This document shows, piece by piece, positions 1 through 8,180 of a stretch of 64,000 bases of DNA. Location: assembly GCF_003667275.1 (NCBI RefSeq), contig NZ_RCNV01000010.1, positions 62,001 to 126,000 on the forward strand. Reading direction: 5' to 3'. The position numbers and the translations under genes were made by a program. Below the pieces are notes generated by a model, which saw only the letters and a list, made by a program, of their open reading frames with translations, was not told the origin of the DNA and ran no database searches. How positions within the stretch are numbered: the first letter of the stretch is position 1; every line of letters begins with the position of its first letter. This stretch comes from Mesonia aquimarina (GTDB lineage Bacteria; Bacteroidota; Bacteroidia; Flavobacteriales; Flavobacteriaceae).

Positions 1-821
1 TTTTAGAATTAGAAGAAGCCTTGGAAGTAATTGAATCTGATATTGATGATAGTTTAACCCGCGCCGAAAAAGGCATGGAGATTAGCAAGCACTATATTAA
101 CAGTATGCGTCGCCTAGTAGTAGAACACGACTTCTCTTCTGAAGAAAATGAATGTTTATTCTTTAAAAAAATAAAACCCCAAGCACTTAGCAAACTGATT
201 TATTACATTAAACTGTTTACCATTGAAAGTAAACGTCCAAGGAGCAGTCCTAAAGCACAAAAAAGGTATTTTCAAACTGAGATAGATAAGTTACAGGCTT
301 ACTTTAATGAAAACTTGGAGTTTTATCACTATTATCGGCGCGGTTCTGTCCGTTTAGATTATCAATTTTTTCTTCGAAAAAAAGCAAGCCTCCGACTCCA
401 TCCCGATAGCATTCACTTTGTGATCGACGCGCAATTTTCTACCAGTCATGATAGCTCGGTGGCTACTATTATTGCTTACGATATGCTAATTGTATATTTA
501 CAACAGGAAATAGAAAATATCATTTACAAAAAGAATGCTATTTATAAACAGCCCAAAAAATCACTTCCCTCTGTTAAATGGTCGCACAACAAAGTAGATC
601 TAATTGAGCTTATCTACGCGCTACATACTACCGGTGCTATTAATAGTGGTACTGCCAGCATCAATGAAATCGCGCTACTCTTTGAGCGAGTTTTTGACAT
701 TGAATTAGGTGATTATTACCGTACGTATTTAGAATTACGTTCTCGTAAAATAAACCAACTTAAATTTTTAGATTTACTGAAAACTTCCCTTCATCAACGC
801 ATGCAAGATGCGGATGCTTAG
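1..821 (+). CDS. RteC-like regulatory protein, 5' end outside window
   Basis: The reading frame is open from the left edge of the window, so the gene starts upstream; a TTG at 21 is only an internal codon. About 270 residues are visible. The sequence resembles the RteC family: a helical N-terminal part rich in Lys, Tyr and Phe (YYIKLF, FYHYYRRGS, QFFLRKKAS) and a C-terminal winged-helix-like part around an ALHTTGAIN segment, ending with a helix like that of other RteC proteins. RteC is known from Bacteroides conjugative transposons, where it activates excision genes; chromosomal homologues are common in Flavobacteriia. No excision, mobilisation or tetracycline-resistance genes are visible next to it, so a role in element transfer is only a possibility. 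It is followed by 1.8 kb of non-coding repeats. Confidence 0.75.
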   Translation, partial: LELEEALEVIESDIDDSLTRAEKGMEISKHYINSMRRLVVEHDFSSEENECLFFKKIKPQALSKLIYYIKLFTIESKRPRSSPKAQKRYFQTEIDKLQAYFNENLEFYHYYRRGSVRLDYQFFLRKKASLRLHPDSIHFVIDAQFSTSHDSSVATIIAYDMLIVYLQQEIENIIYKKNAIYKQPKKSLPSVKWSHNKVDLIELIYALHTTGAINSGTASINEIALLFERVFDIELGDYYRTYLELRSRKINQLKFLDLLKTSLHQRMQDADA

Positions 822-2594
822 TTATACGCTTTAGGCTGTAGGCTGTAGGCTGTAGGCTGTAGGCTTAGGTTGTTATGGTGTTATGCTATTCGCTGTAAGC
901 TCTAAGCGCTAAGCGCTAAGCAAGTTTCTAAAAAAACTTCAACTGTACGAATGTCATGCTGAGCCTGTCGAAGCATTAGTTAAGCTTACAGTATTGTTCG
1001 GAATAACAATTTTATTATCAATTTTTAAATTCTTATCGTTTACATTGTAAAATATGGACTATTACTTTCATTCCTTTACTTTTTTACTCACCCACTTTAT
1101 TATTGTTTAAGTGTTCGTGAATCGTTGATTTCCATTGCTGTAAAAATGCATTCCTCTTCCGTTGGTCGTCGGATGCACTAAAAGTCTAGGCTTAAGAAAC
1201 TAGCTCTAAATTTTTTGTTTGGCTCCTAAATTTTAGGAACTCGCCCGATAGCTATCGGGACCATCGCGGCTCAAACAGCCTAAAATTGCCAACGCGACAG
1301 GCTGGCTCTCTCACTAAAATAGTCCACAGGACTATTTTTTAACGTTCAGCCCTTCTTCAAATTTTACGAGCTATTTTCTGTAGGCCGGGGTTATTTGAAA
1401 TAGAAATTCATAACTTTCAAATTAACACATCAACTCATTAACACATCTATCTCTTCCACCTTCAAACATCCAGCTTCCGTCTTCACTCATTCACTCATTC
1501 ATAACTCAAAACTCAAAACTCATAACTTGATAACTAAATTATATAAGCTGTAAGCTATAGGCTGTAGGCTGTAAGCGAGTTTATAAAAAATCTTCACCTT
1601 CAAAACACTTCGACAGGCTCAGTGTGACATTTTAAAAGCTATATGCTTTAGGCTGTAAGCTTGTTTTTTTTGAAAAATGAATCACGAAACACGAAACAGG
1701 ACTTTTTTCGTTTTTAAATTGAGACTTCCAACTTCAAACCTTTAACCTTTAACAACACGAATGTCATGCTGAGCCTGTTGAAGCATTCGTTAAGCTGTAT
1801 GCTGTTATGTTGCTATGTTGTTATGTTGTTATGCAATTTGTTGTTATGCTGTTATGCTGTTATGCTATTTGCTGTAAGCGAGTTTTTATAGAAACACGAA
1901 GCAAGAAACAGGAGGCAGGACTTTACTTCATATTTAATTTGAGCCATTATTCTATTAACCTCTTCAAGCGTCCAACAACAAGCTTCCAACTTTAAACATT
2001 AAACATTATTCATTTAACAATTAAAAAACTTCGACAAGCTCAGTGTGACAGATCATTTTCAAATTTTCAAATTGACTCATTACTTCATCAATCGCTTCCA
2101 ACTTCCAACTTTATACTACTAAGTACTCATGGACATAATCCATATGACATTTCAATTAAACATTATTCATTTAACGATTAAAAACACTTCGACAAGCTCA
2201 GTATGACAAAGCGTATTCTCAATAATATTATGTTCTTCATATCCAAATTAACCCATCAACACATCATCACATTAACTTCTTCCAGCTTCAAATTCACAAC
2301 CCTCTTTTATCTTAAGCCTATACTTCTCTTTTTATAAAAGCATCACAAAGTATTTACCACTGCTAATAGGCTAATCATAATCATACTTCCGGCAATATTG
2401 ATACAGAACACAAAACGTTAAACTTATCTTAAATCAACACCCCACTTGGGTATAGCTTGTGGAAGAGAAGCTTTGATATTTCACAGTTTTGTGGTGTAAA
2501 CATTTTTAACGATGCATCAAAAAAAGTTTGCCGTGCCAAAAGAATGAGCCGCTAATAATCATTCTTCAACAGTAAATTTCTAAAACAATTAGTT
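822..2594. repeat. Gene-free repeat mosaic
   Basis: I see no credible gene in this 1.8 kb. It starts with tandem TGTAGGC heptamers (about 836-866). It carries REP-like words CTTCGACAGGCTCAGTGTGACA at about 1608, 2030 and 2188, and their reverse form TGTCATGCTGAGCCTGTCGAAG at 952 and 1762. It also holds runs of TGTTATG (1805-1870), ACTCATTCATT/CATTCAA-type words, and the 438-bp element described separately. The 200 bases before the next gene lose the repeats and may contain its promoter, but I recognise no clear TAnnTTTG box. Confidence 0.8.
951..1388. repeat. 438-bp structured repeat, copy 1
   Basis: This copy matches 35291-35728 over its whole length, with most positions identical by eye in the last 300 bp. 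It contains no long reading frame. It has several hairpins: the palindrome CCCGATAGCTATCGGGA near 1243-1260, and AATAGTCC-ACA-GGACTATT at 1318-1336. It opens with a REP-like word in reverse orientation and ends at TAGGCCGG. A deleted third copy lies at 43437-43515. Its function is unknown. Confidence 0.85.
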
Positions 2595-3350
2595 ATGGCT
2601 AAACAAACAGGAATTATCAAATTAAATGGAACAATTGGAGGAATCTCTTTCTACAAAACCGGCGACGGGTATTTAGCGCGCGAAAAAGGAGGTGTAAGCG
2701 CACAACGTATTGCTACCGATCCTGCTTTTCAGAGAACTAGGGAAAACAATGCAGAATTTGCTACCGCCGGAAGAGCCGGGAAGTTAGTCCGTAATGCCAT
2801 ACAGGTATTATTGCAAAACGCCAAAGATAAGCGCTGTGTAGGACGTTTAACACGAGCATTATTAGGTGTTGTTAAAACCGATGCACTTAATGTTCGTGGT
2901 GAGCGAAGCATTCAAGACGGGAACATGCAACTGATCAATGGGTTTGAGTTTAACCAAAACGGAAAGTTAGGCTCTACATTTTTTACGCCCTTTGTAGCTG
3001 CATTAGACCGCACCACGGGAGAACTTAGTGTAGCTATAGACGCTTATCAGCCGGCTGTAAGAATTGCGGCACCCGGAGGAACCACCCACTATCGTTTGAG
3101 TTTGGCGGGAGTAGAATTGGATTTTGAACAAGGCAGCTTCAATTTTGGAATGGAGCAGACCGCTATTTTTACGCATTCAACAACTGAACAAGCGACGAGT
3201 ACTTTAACGGCAGCGTTAACAGCTGACAGTGTTTTACCGGTAATGGGTGTCTTGGGTGTTGAGTTTTTTCAGGAAGTCAACGGCGAAATGTACCCTCTTA
3301 AAAATGGGGCATTCAATACCTTGGCTGTCATCTTAGTTGATCAGGTTTAA
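2595..3350 (+). CDS. DUF6266 family protein
   Basis: 251 residues. The N-terminus (MAKQTGIIKLNGTIGG, then SFYKTGDGYLAREKGGV) is the conserved start of the DUF6266 family, found almost only in Bacteroidota. The middle is helical and basic; the last 120 residues look beta-rich, like an immunoglobulin-type or adhesin-like domain. There is no signal peptide or membrane segment. It is the first gene of a tight four-gene cassette: its TAA stop is one base before the ATG of the DUF5675 gene. The function of the family is not known. The association with DUF5675 and small holin-like membrane proteins recalls phage-derived or secretion cassettes, but that is inference. The ATG at 2595 is chosen because it gives the conserved MAKQ start. 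Confidence 0.8.
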   Translation: MAKQTGIIKLNGTIGGISFYKTGDGYLAREKGGVSAQRIATDPAFQRTRENNAEFATAGRAGKLVRNAIQVLLQNAKDKRCVGRLTRALLGVVKTDALNVRGERSIQDGNMQLINGFEFNQNGKLGSTFFTPFVAALDRTTGELSVAIDAYQPAVRIAAPGGTTHYRLSLAGVELDFEQGSFNFGMEQTAIFTHSTTEQATSTLTAALTADSVLPVMGVLGVEFFQEVNGEMYPLKNGAFNTLAVILVDQV

Positions 3351-3351
3351 G

Positions 3352-3747
3352 ATGGAACTGGTTCTAAAACGAAGCTACTTTAAAGAAGGCTGCAACAGCA
3401 GCCTTTTTATACAAGGAAAGCTGATTTGCCATTGCATTGAACTGCCATGGAAGAAGAATATACGATCACAATCGTGTATACCCGAAGGAAAGTATCGCTT
3501 GAAGATGCGCTATAGTCCGAAGTTTAAGTGGCACTTGCACGTGCTCGATGTACCGGGAAGAGAATTCATCTTGTTTCATCCGGCGAATCATGCCTTACGG
3601 GAGTTACGCGGATGCATAGCACCGGTTCAGCGCTTAAGTGGCCCCGGAAGGGGTCTCCAGTCACGCATTGCGTTTCACCAGGTAAAGCAGCTGCTGTACC
3701 CGGTACTTAAACGGAGAGAGTCCGTATTTCTAATTATTAATTCTTAA
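3352..3747 (+). CDS. DUF5675 family protein
   Basis: 131 residues from the ATG at 3352, one base after the preceding stop; an upstream TTG in frame overlaps the previous gene and is less likely. Family hallmarks visible in order are: LVLKRSYF, an IELPWKKN segment, SCIPEGKYRL, a YSPKFKWHLHV segment, and ILFHPANHA followed by LRGCIAP. The conserved Cys, His and Arg residues suggest an enzyme active site. The arrangement is reminiscent of YkuD-like or other cell-wall-active domains, but I cannot demonstrate that. It has no signal peptide. It is translationally coupled to the DUF6266 gene and followed 10 bases later by a small membrane protein, so the cassette probably works as one unit. Confidence 0.8.
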   Translation: MELVLKRSYFKEGCNSSLFIQGKLICHCIELPWKKNIRSQSCIPEGKYRLKMRYSPKFKWHLHVLDVPGREFILFHPANHALRELRGCIAPVQRLSGPGRGLQSRIAFHQVKQLLYPVLKRRESVFLIINS

Positions 3748-3757
3748 CATTTAATTT

Positions 3758-3991
3758 ATGAAACTAGCAGAAAGAACAAAGAAGCCAACTCCGAAGTTTT
3801 TTAAAACCTTACGGACCATTGGCTTAAGCTTAGCCGGAATCGGTGGTACAATTGTAGCAGCCCCCGTCGCTTTGCCGAGTATCATAACCACCATAGCCGG
3901 TTATTTTACGGTTGCCGGAGGGGTACTCAGCGGGGTGAGTCAACTAACGGTTGATGATAAAGCTAAAAAACCGAAGAAGCATGAAGAATAA
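3758..3991 (+). CDS. Small glycine-rich membrane protein
   Basis: 77 residues. A basic N-terminus (KLAERTKKPTPKFFK) is followed by about 45 hydrophobic, Gly/Ala-rich residues (roughly 22-63) that could form one or two membrane helices. A charged tail rich in Lys follows (DDKAKKPKKHEE). This layout is holin-like, but no family is recognised with certainty. The gene starts 10 bases after the DUF5675 stop and overlaps the next small gene by 11 bases, so it belongs to the same transcript. A function in membrane permeabilisation or anchoring is conjecture. Confidence 0.65.
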   Translation: MKLAERTKKPTPKFFKTLRTIGLSLAGIGGTIVAAPVALPSIITTIAGYFTVAGGVLSGVSQLTVDDKAKKPKKHEE

Positions 3992-4151
3992 TCTTTTTAT
4001 ATCAGGAACTGCGGGAGGAACGCTTTGCAGCATTTTGCCGGTCTTGAGTTCTGAGGATATTCTGAAAACCATCATTCTTGCTGCAATTGGCGCAGTAGTG
4101 AGTTGTATGGTCAGCTTTCTTATCAAAACCTATTGGAAGAAAGACGAGTAA
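3981..4151 (+). CDS. Small membrane protein
   Basis: 56 residues from the ATG at 3981, which overlaps the end of the preceding gene; a start at 3951 would overlap more and give a charged N-terminal extension. Two hydrophobic stretches are visible, one near residues 4-20 and one near 24-48 (IILAAIGAVVSCMVSFLI), followed by a basic-acidic tail YWKKDE. It is the last gene of the cassette and is followed by a rho-independent terminator. No family is recognised. A two-helix hairpin protein next to another small membrane protein is again compatible with a holin/antiholin-like pair. Confidence 0.55.
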   Translation: MKNNLFISGTAGGTLCSILPVLSSEDILKTIILAAIGAVVSCMVSFLIKTYWKKDE

Positions 4152-4173
4152 GTCGATTATAGACTGAAGTTAG

Positions 4174-4209
4174 TAAAAGGATCGTTTCTTAGAGGCGATC
4201 CTTTTTTTT
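4174..4209 (+). terminator. Rho-independent terminator
   Basis: The stem AAAGGATCG / CGATCCTTT has an 11-base loop and is followed by a run of T. It lies 23 bases after the last gene of the DUF6266 cassette. The remaining bases up to 4458 hold no gene or repeat that I can recognise. Confidence 0.85.
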
Positions 4210-4458
4210 CTAAATGCTATTAAATCTATTAAAACACAAATTGAAGCGAAAAGGGAGTTGTTGAAAAATGCTTAGGTGTTTCATCACTATAATTTATCTA
4301 CGGCATATAGTGCAAAACGCCTGTTAAACACTGGCTGGCTTCTAAGAGGATAAAATTTTTATTAGGTTTAGCTTGCACGTGCGAAGGTATTTTTATGTAA
4401 GTTGACATTAGATATTGAAGGTTTTACTTAAAATAAGATCTAATTCAGTTCTTATTCT

Positions 4459-4466
4459 TAAATTTG
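4459..4466 (+). promoter_or_regulatory. Bacteroidota -7 box for the ATPase/RloB pair
   Basis: TAAATTTG matches the TAnnTTTG consensus and lies 31 bases before the ATPase start codon. No clear TTTG element is seen 19 bases upstream, so the call rests on the -7 box alone. Confidence 0.5.
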
Positions 4467-4496
4467 AATTATATTTACAAATAATTATTTAAGAAA

Positions 4497-5813
4497 ATGA
4501 AACTGCAAGAATTTAGCTTTGGTAATTTTAGGTCATTTAAAGATATTAACACCTTAAATTTATCAGCAGCAAAAATAAAATCAAAGTTCGAAAACATTGA
4601 TAATGATAATGTTATTCAAGGGAAGAATATCGAAAAGATTTCTTTTTTAAAATCGAAAGCTATTTATGGGGCTAATGCAAGTGGAAAAAGTAATGTAATC
4701 AAAGCTTTTGTTAGTTTTTTTAGGATTATTAGAAATTCGGTAAAAGATGACAAAGTTCTAAGTATGATTGATTCATTTAGACTTTCTACTGAAACCGAAA
4801 ATGAACCTAGTTTTTTTCAGATTATTTTTTGGGATAATAATGTGAAATATAGATATGGGTTTGAATTAGACAATGAGAGCATTTACTCAGAGTGGTTGTA
4901 TGGAAAACCAGGCGAAAGAGAACTCTGTTATTTTATTAGAGATGGTAAAGAAATAATAGAGCTTGATAAAACTAATTTTTCTGAAGGAGATAAATTAAAA
5001 ACGCTATTATTTGATGAGAGTACTGAAGAAAATGAAATTTTTAGACACAATTCTTTATTCTTATCTACGCTTGCTACGTTTGGCTTTGCTAAACTTTCTA
5101 AACAATTAATAGAGAGCATGACTTCAACCTATATCATTAGTGGTTTAGGGCATCAAGGGATGTATCAATATGCCGGAGAGTCTTTAAAGGATGATAATAA
5201 GAAAAAATATATTTTAGATTTCCTCAAATATGGAGATATTGGTATAGAAGATTTAAATGCTATTGAAATTTCATCTGATGATTTACCAGACGATTTAGAG
5301 CATGACATAAAAAAAGACTTCGATAAATCAAAAAAAAGAAAACTTCTAATTTCATCAAGAAAAAAATTTGATAAAAACAAAAAGTTTGTAGAGGATGAAC
5401 AGTTCTCTTTTGGTTTACATGAATCTGAAGGTACTCAGAAACTTTTTGAGTTAAGTCCATTTATTTATCAAGCTTTAAAAGAACAAAAAACTATTATTAT
5501 TGATGAGTTTGATGCTAGATTTCATCCGTTATTGACGAAAAAGATACTTGAACTTTTTAATTCAAAAGATAATATAGGAGCACAATTAATTTTTACAACG
5601 CACGACACTAACCTTTTATCATCTGATTTATTGAGAAGAGATCAAATTGAGTTTACTGAAAAAGATAAATATGGAGCAAGTCATCTATATTCTCTTGTTC
5701 AGTTTAAAGGGATTAGAAATAACGCAACATTTGAAAAAGATTATATTCAAGGGAAATATGGGGCTATTCCTTTTTTGGGTAATTTCAAAAAAATCTTAAA
5801 TTTCGCTGAATAA
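4497..5813 (+). CDS. AAA/ABC-type ATPase of a two-gene defence pair (AbiLi/RloA-like)
   Basis: 438 residues. The protein has the layout of COG1106/AAA_15 ATPases, which are SMC/OLD-like. The N-terminal beta strand NFRSFKD is typical; the Walker A is GANASGKS at 58-65; the ABC-like signature region LHESEGTQKLFEL precedes the Walker B IIIDEFD at 333-339, and a switch histidine follows in TTHD near 369. The middle is a charged coiled insertion. Such ATPases act with a nuclease-like partner in abortive phage defence. Here the stop codon overlaps the start of an RloB-family gene (TAATG), the gene order of lactococcal AbiL and other RloB-containing systems. Phage defence is inferred from family and context. 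Codon use is very A+T rich, consistent with recent acquisition. Confidence 0.85.
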   Translation: MKLQEFSFGNFRSFKDINTLNLSAAKIKSKFENIDNDNVIQGKNIEKISFLKSKAIYGANASGKSNVIKAFVSFFRIIRNSVKDDKVLSMIDSFRLSTETENEPSFFQIIFWDNNVKYRYGFELDNESIYSEWLYGKPGERELCYFIRDGKEIIELDKTNFSEGDKLKTLLFDESTEENEIFRHNSLFLSTLATFGFAKLSKQLIESMTSTYIISGLGHQGMYQYAGESLKDDNKKKYILDFLKYGDIGIEDLNAIEISSDDLPDDLEHDIKKDFDKSKKRKLLISSRKKFDKNKKFVEDEQFSFGLHESEGTQKLFELSPFIYQALKEQKTIIIDEFDARFHPLLTKKILELFNSKDNIGAQLIFTTHDTNLLSSDLLRRDQIEFTEKDKYGASHLYSLVQFKGIRNNATFEKDYIQGKYGAIPFLGNFKKILNFAE

Positions 5814-6499
5814 TGCCAAAAAAAACCAAAGCAATAAAGAAAACCGATAGAAAAAAGGCCTGGTTAAAAAAGGTTAAGCCCTCAATTTATGAAATTGAAA
5901 CCAAAGATGTAAATAAAACAATTCTTATTGTTGCTGAAGGTCAAACAGAAACGCTTTATTTTGAATCATTTCCCGTATTATCCTTAACAGTAAAAACTGT
6001 AAATGTAGGAGGTCAAAGCAAATTAAAATTAATAGAAGCTACCGAAAACATTGTAAACAACGCTACTGTTAAATTTGATAGTATTTGGTGTGTATTCGAT
6101 ATGGACGTCAGGCAAGAAGAAAAAGAGTTTGCCGACTTTGATAATGCAATAGAAAGTGGTAATTCAAAAAGTTATAAGTTAGCTTATTCGAATGACTGTT
6201 TTGAACTTTGGTTCTATTTGCACTATAACTTTACAGACCAAAAAAATCATAGAATATTTTACTATAGGCAATTAGGGAATATGTGGGATTGTAATTATGA
6301 AAAAGAAGGAAAAAAGTATGACTTCTGCCTAAAATCCTACTCTCGTTTAGAGTCTGATGAAAATGCTTCTCAAGAAAAGGCAATTGAAAGAGCAAAAAAA
6401 CTATATGAGAATCAAAAAGGGCTAAGCTTTCATGAACAAAATCCAATAACACTGGTTTATGAATTAGTAGAGTTTTTAAATAAAAACTGTAGACCATAA
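5813..6499 (+). CDS. rloB: RloB family protein (TOPRIM-like partner of the ATPase)
   Basis: 228 residues. The first 35 residues are strongly basic. The core carries LIVAEGQTE (about 38-46), the acidic motif FDMD (95-98) and SNDCFELWF (126-134), followed by a C-terminal helical part. These are the conserved blocks of the RloB family (also found in AbiLii). The Glu and Asp-x-Asp arrangement resembles a TOPRIM nuclease fold. The start codon shares one base with the ATPase stop, so the two are translationally coupled and probably form a complex in which ATP turnover controls nuclease action. Target and trigger cannot be read from sequence. Confidence 0.85.
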   Translation: MPKKTKAIKKTDRKKAWLKKVKPSIYEIETKDVNKTILIVAEGQTETLYFESFPVLSLTVKTVNVGGQSKLKLIEATENIVNNATVKFDSIWCVFDMDVRQEEKEFADFDNAIESGNSKSYKLAYSNDCFELWFYLHYNFTDQKNHRIFYYRQLGNMWDCNYEKEGKKYDFCLKSYSRLESDENASQEKAIERAKKLYENQKGLSFHEQNPITLVYELVEFLNKNCRP

Positions 6500-6561
6500 A
6501 AGTACCTTGGTTAAAGGTTACCTTTATGCTTGAAGAAAATTAAACTGAACAAAATTTTTCG

Positions 6562-6569
6562 TAAATTTG
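6562..6569 (+). promoter_or_regulatory. Bacteroidota -7 box for the first RelBE-like module
   Basis: TAAATTTG matches TAnnTTTG and lies 20 bases before the antitoxin ATG. No good -33 element is present at the usual distance. Confidence 0.5.
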
Positions 6570-6588
6570 AATTTAAAGAAAATTAACG

Positions 6589-6807
6589 ATGGATATTCAA
6601 ACAACAAAACTTGAACTCTTAAAAACTATTATGGATAATGAAAATGCGGATTTTATCCAAAGAGTTGCGGATTTTGTAAAAAAGGAAAAAATTGACTTTT
6701 GGAACGAATTAAGTCTATCTGAACAAAAAGAAATTAAACAAGGAATTAATGAATTGGATAATGGAAAAAGAGTATCGTATGAGTCCTTTTTAAAGAAAAT
6801 TTCTTAA
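6589..6807 (+). CDS. RelB/ParD-like antitoxin (module 1)
   Basis: 72 residues, helical and acidic. The C-terminal half, FWNELSLSEQKEI followed by a Gly and YESF, is typical of the addiction-module antitoxins paired with RelE/ParE toxins in Bacteroidota. The first half is probably a dimerising or DNA-binding helix pair. The TAA stop shares its last A with the ATG of the toxin gene. It is a clear paralogue of the antitoxin at 7224-7445 (MDIQ/MNIQ start, same YESF motif). It probably represses its own promoter just upstream, as is usual for type II antitoxins. Confidence 0.8.
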   Translation: MDIQTTKLELLKTIMDNENADFIQRVADFVKKEKIDFWNELSLSEQKEIKQGINELDNGKRVSYESFLKKIS

Positions 6808-7112
6808 TGAAAGTATTTTTATCTGAACTTGCCGAATCAAAACTCATTAAATTATCCGAATATTTGTTAGAAAATTGGAACCTAAAAACCCGTGATAGGT
6901 TTATTTCCAAACTGACTGAAAAAATAAAACAAATATCTTACCAGCCAAATAGTTGTCCACAATCAACTGAATTTAATGGACTTTATAAATGTGTAGTGAC
7001 AAAACAAACTACTTTTTACTACAGAATAGTAAGCCAAGAGGGTGAAGTAGAAATTGTTACAATATTTGATACAAGGCAAAATCTCGATAAATTAAAAAAG
7101 GACATTGAATAA
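6807..7112 (+). CDS. RelE/ParE-family toxin (module 1)
   Basis: 101 residues. It has the fold order of the RelE/ParE family: a beta strand at the start (KVFLSELAE), two helices (KLSEYLLENW..., KLTEKIKQI), then the beta-sheet with CVVTKQTTFYYRI and EIVTIFDTRQN. The family contains ribosome-dependent mRNases (RelE) and gyrase poisons (ParE); the sequence alone does not tell which. It overlaps the antitoxin stop by one base. The downstream 25 bases (AAAAGTCCCTTGGTTAAA) resemble those after the RloB gene, a sign of duplicated flanks. Confidence 0.85.
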   Translation: MKVFLSELAESKLIKLSEYLLENWNLKTRDRFISKLTEKIKQISYQPNSCPQSTEFNGLYKCVVTKQTTFYYRIVSQEGEVEIVTIFDTRQNLDKLKKDIE

Positions 7113-7223
7113 AAGTCCCTTGGTTAAATGTTATATCATACTGTTGGTCTTCATTTAAAAGATTCGTTTTCAGAACAAAATTTCGGGCTTTAATTCTTAT
7201 TTTTAAAATAAATATGAATTGTG

Positions 7224-7445
7224 ATGAATATTCAAGCCGAGAAAATACATTTAGCCAAACTTCTTTTGGAAACTGAAAATCCTAAAATAATTGAATCTAT
7301 AAAAAAGATTTTCAAAAAGGATAAAACAGCGGATTTTTGGGATGATTTACCTGTTGAACAAAAAGAGGAAATCGATAAGGCCTTGTTGGAAATTAAAAAT
7401 GGAGAAGTAACAGACTATGAATCATTTATGGAAAAACACCGATAA
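7224..7445 (+). CDS. RelB/ParD-like antitoxin (module 2)
   Basis: 73 residues from the ATG at 7224; a GTG directly before it is possible, but the ATG gives a start (MNIQ) matching the paralogue MDIQ of module 1. The conserved C-terminal FWDDLPVEQKEEI and YESFMEK segments match the module 1 antitoxin. It is followed immediately by a GTG codon at 7446 that would start the toxin. If the toxin is broken by the frameshift described for it, this antitoxin may persist as an orphan. Confidence 0.8.
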   Translation: MNIQAEKIHLAKLLLETENPKIIESIKKIFKKDKTADFWDDLPVEQKEEIDKALLEIKNGEVTDYESFMEKHR

Positions 7446-7749
7446 GTGAATAGAAAAGTTGCTATTTCAAAAAACAGTCCAAAAGAAACTGGATAAACTT
7501 TTCGATTATCTTATCGAAAAATGGTCTGTGGATGTAAAGAATGAATTTATCTCAAAATTAGACGATTGTATTGATATTATAAAACATCAACCTGAAGCTT
7601 TTCCCGAATCCAATAAAAGAAAAGGATTAAGAAGATGCGTTGTAACTAAACAAACCACTTTATATTATCGGTTTAACTCAAAACGAATTAACGTGGTTAC
7701 CATAGTTGACACACGACAAAAACCAAAAATGTTAAACAAGGAAATATAA
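7446..7749 (+). pseudogene. RelE/ParE-family toxin (module 2), frameshifted at its N-terminus
   Basis: The long reading frame from 7459 would have to start at a TTG and lacks the first beta strand. In the next frame a GTG at 7446, directly abutting the antitoxin stop, reads NRKVAISK; it joins the main frame if one A is removed from the six-A run at 7469-7474. The repaired start VAISKTVQKKLDKLFDYL aligns residue by residue with VFLSELAESKLIKLSEYL of the module 1 toxin. The rest is intact, including CVVTKQTTLYYRF and VVTIVDTRQK. Either the toxin is inactivated, or it is made by slippage or a phase-variable A tract, or the base is a sequencing error. Confidence 0.7.
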
Positions 7750-8154
7750 CCGAAAAAAACGTAACACAATAACTAGCGTTCGTGTGGTCGGTACGACCTA
7801 ACATGAACACCTTGTTAACTGAACCGGTTGTCGGTCGGTTAGCCTACTATGGGGATTAGTCTGTTTTAGGAAAGAATGTTTATGTGCAGAGCTAAGCGCT
7901 AGGCAAAAACTAGCACTCGACTCAAGGAGCTTCTACAAGGAATCTTAAAAGAAACCATAAGTGAACTTTTAGCGCATATAGATCTAAAAAAACAGGTTTG
8001 GGGATGTTGGTATTAAAAAACCGGGTAACATCGGTTTTTGGTTTGAAACTAAATTGTAAGTATTTTCAACCACTAATTAGGTAGTTTTGAGACAGACTGC
8101 CGTTAGCCACAAGCAAAAAATTCATCAAAACGCAAAATTTACGTAACAAATTAA
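7750..8154. other. Gene-free gap with hairpins
   Basis: There is no gene. A hairpin GGTCG-GTA-CGACC lies near 7788-7800, followed by AACCGGTT. A terminator-like stem AAAACCG / CGGTTTT with an 8-base loop lies at 8015-8039. The 9-mer GTTAGCCAC at 8102-8110 recurs inverted at 8842-8850, after the VapC gene. Confidence 0.6.
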
Positions 8155-8162
8155 TATATTTG
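8155..8162 (+). promoter_or_regulatory. Bacteroidota -7 box for the VapBC-like module
   Basis: TATATTTG fits TAnnTTTG exactly and is followed by GC as in many strong promoters; the ATG of the antitoxin is 18 bases downstream. Confidence 0.55.
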
Positions 8163-8180
8163 CACGTAAAACATTTTGTT

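Noticed and set aside
1807-1995. Open frame of 62 codons beginning MLLCCYVVMQFVVMLLCCY
   Set aside because: It is the translation of TGTTATG-type tandem words; no ribosome-binding context or protein-like composition.
3528-3710. Overlapping + strand frame inside the DUF5675 gene
   Set aside because: Shadow frame; the DUF5675 frame carries all conserved motifs.
7770-7870. attC-like site after the second toxin-antitoxin module
   Set aside because: It contains a hairpin GGTCG-GTA-CGACC and several GTTA/TAAC words, but the paired R and L boxes of an integron attC cannot be aligned and no integrase is present.
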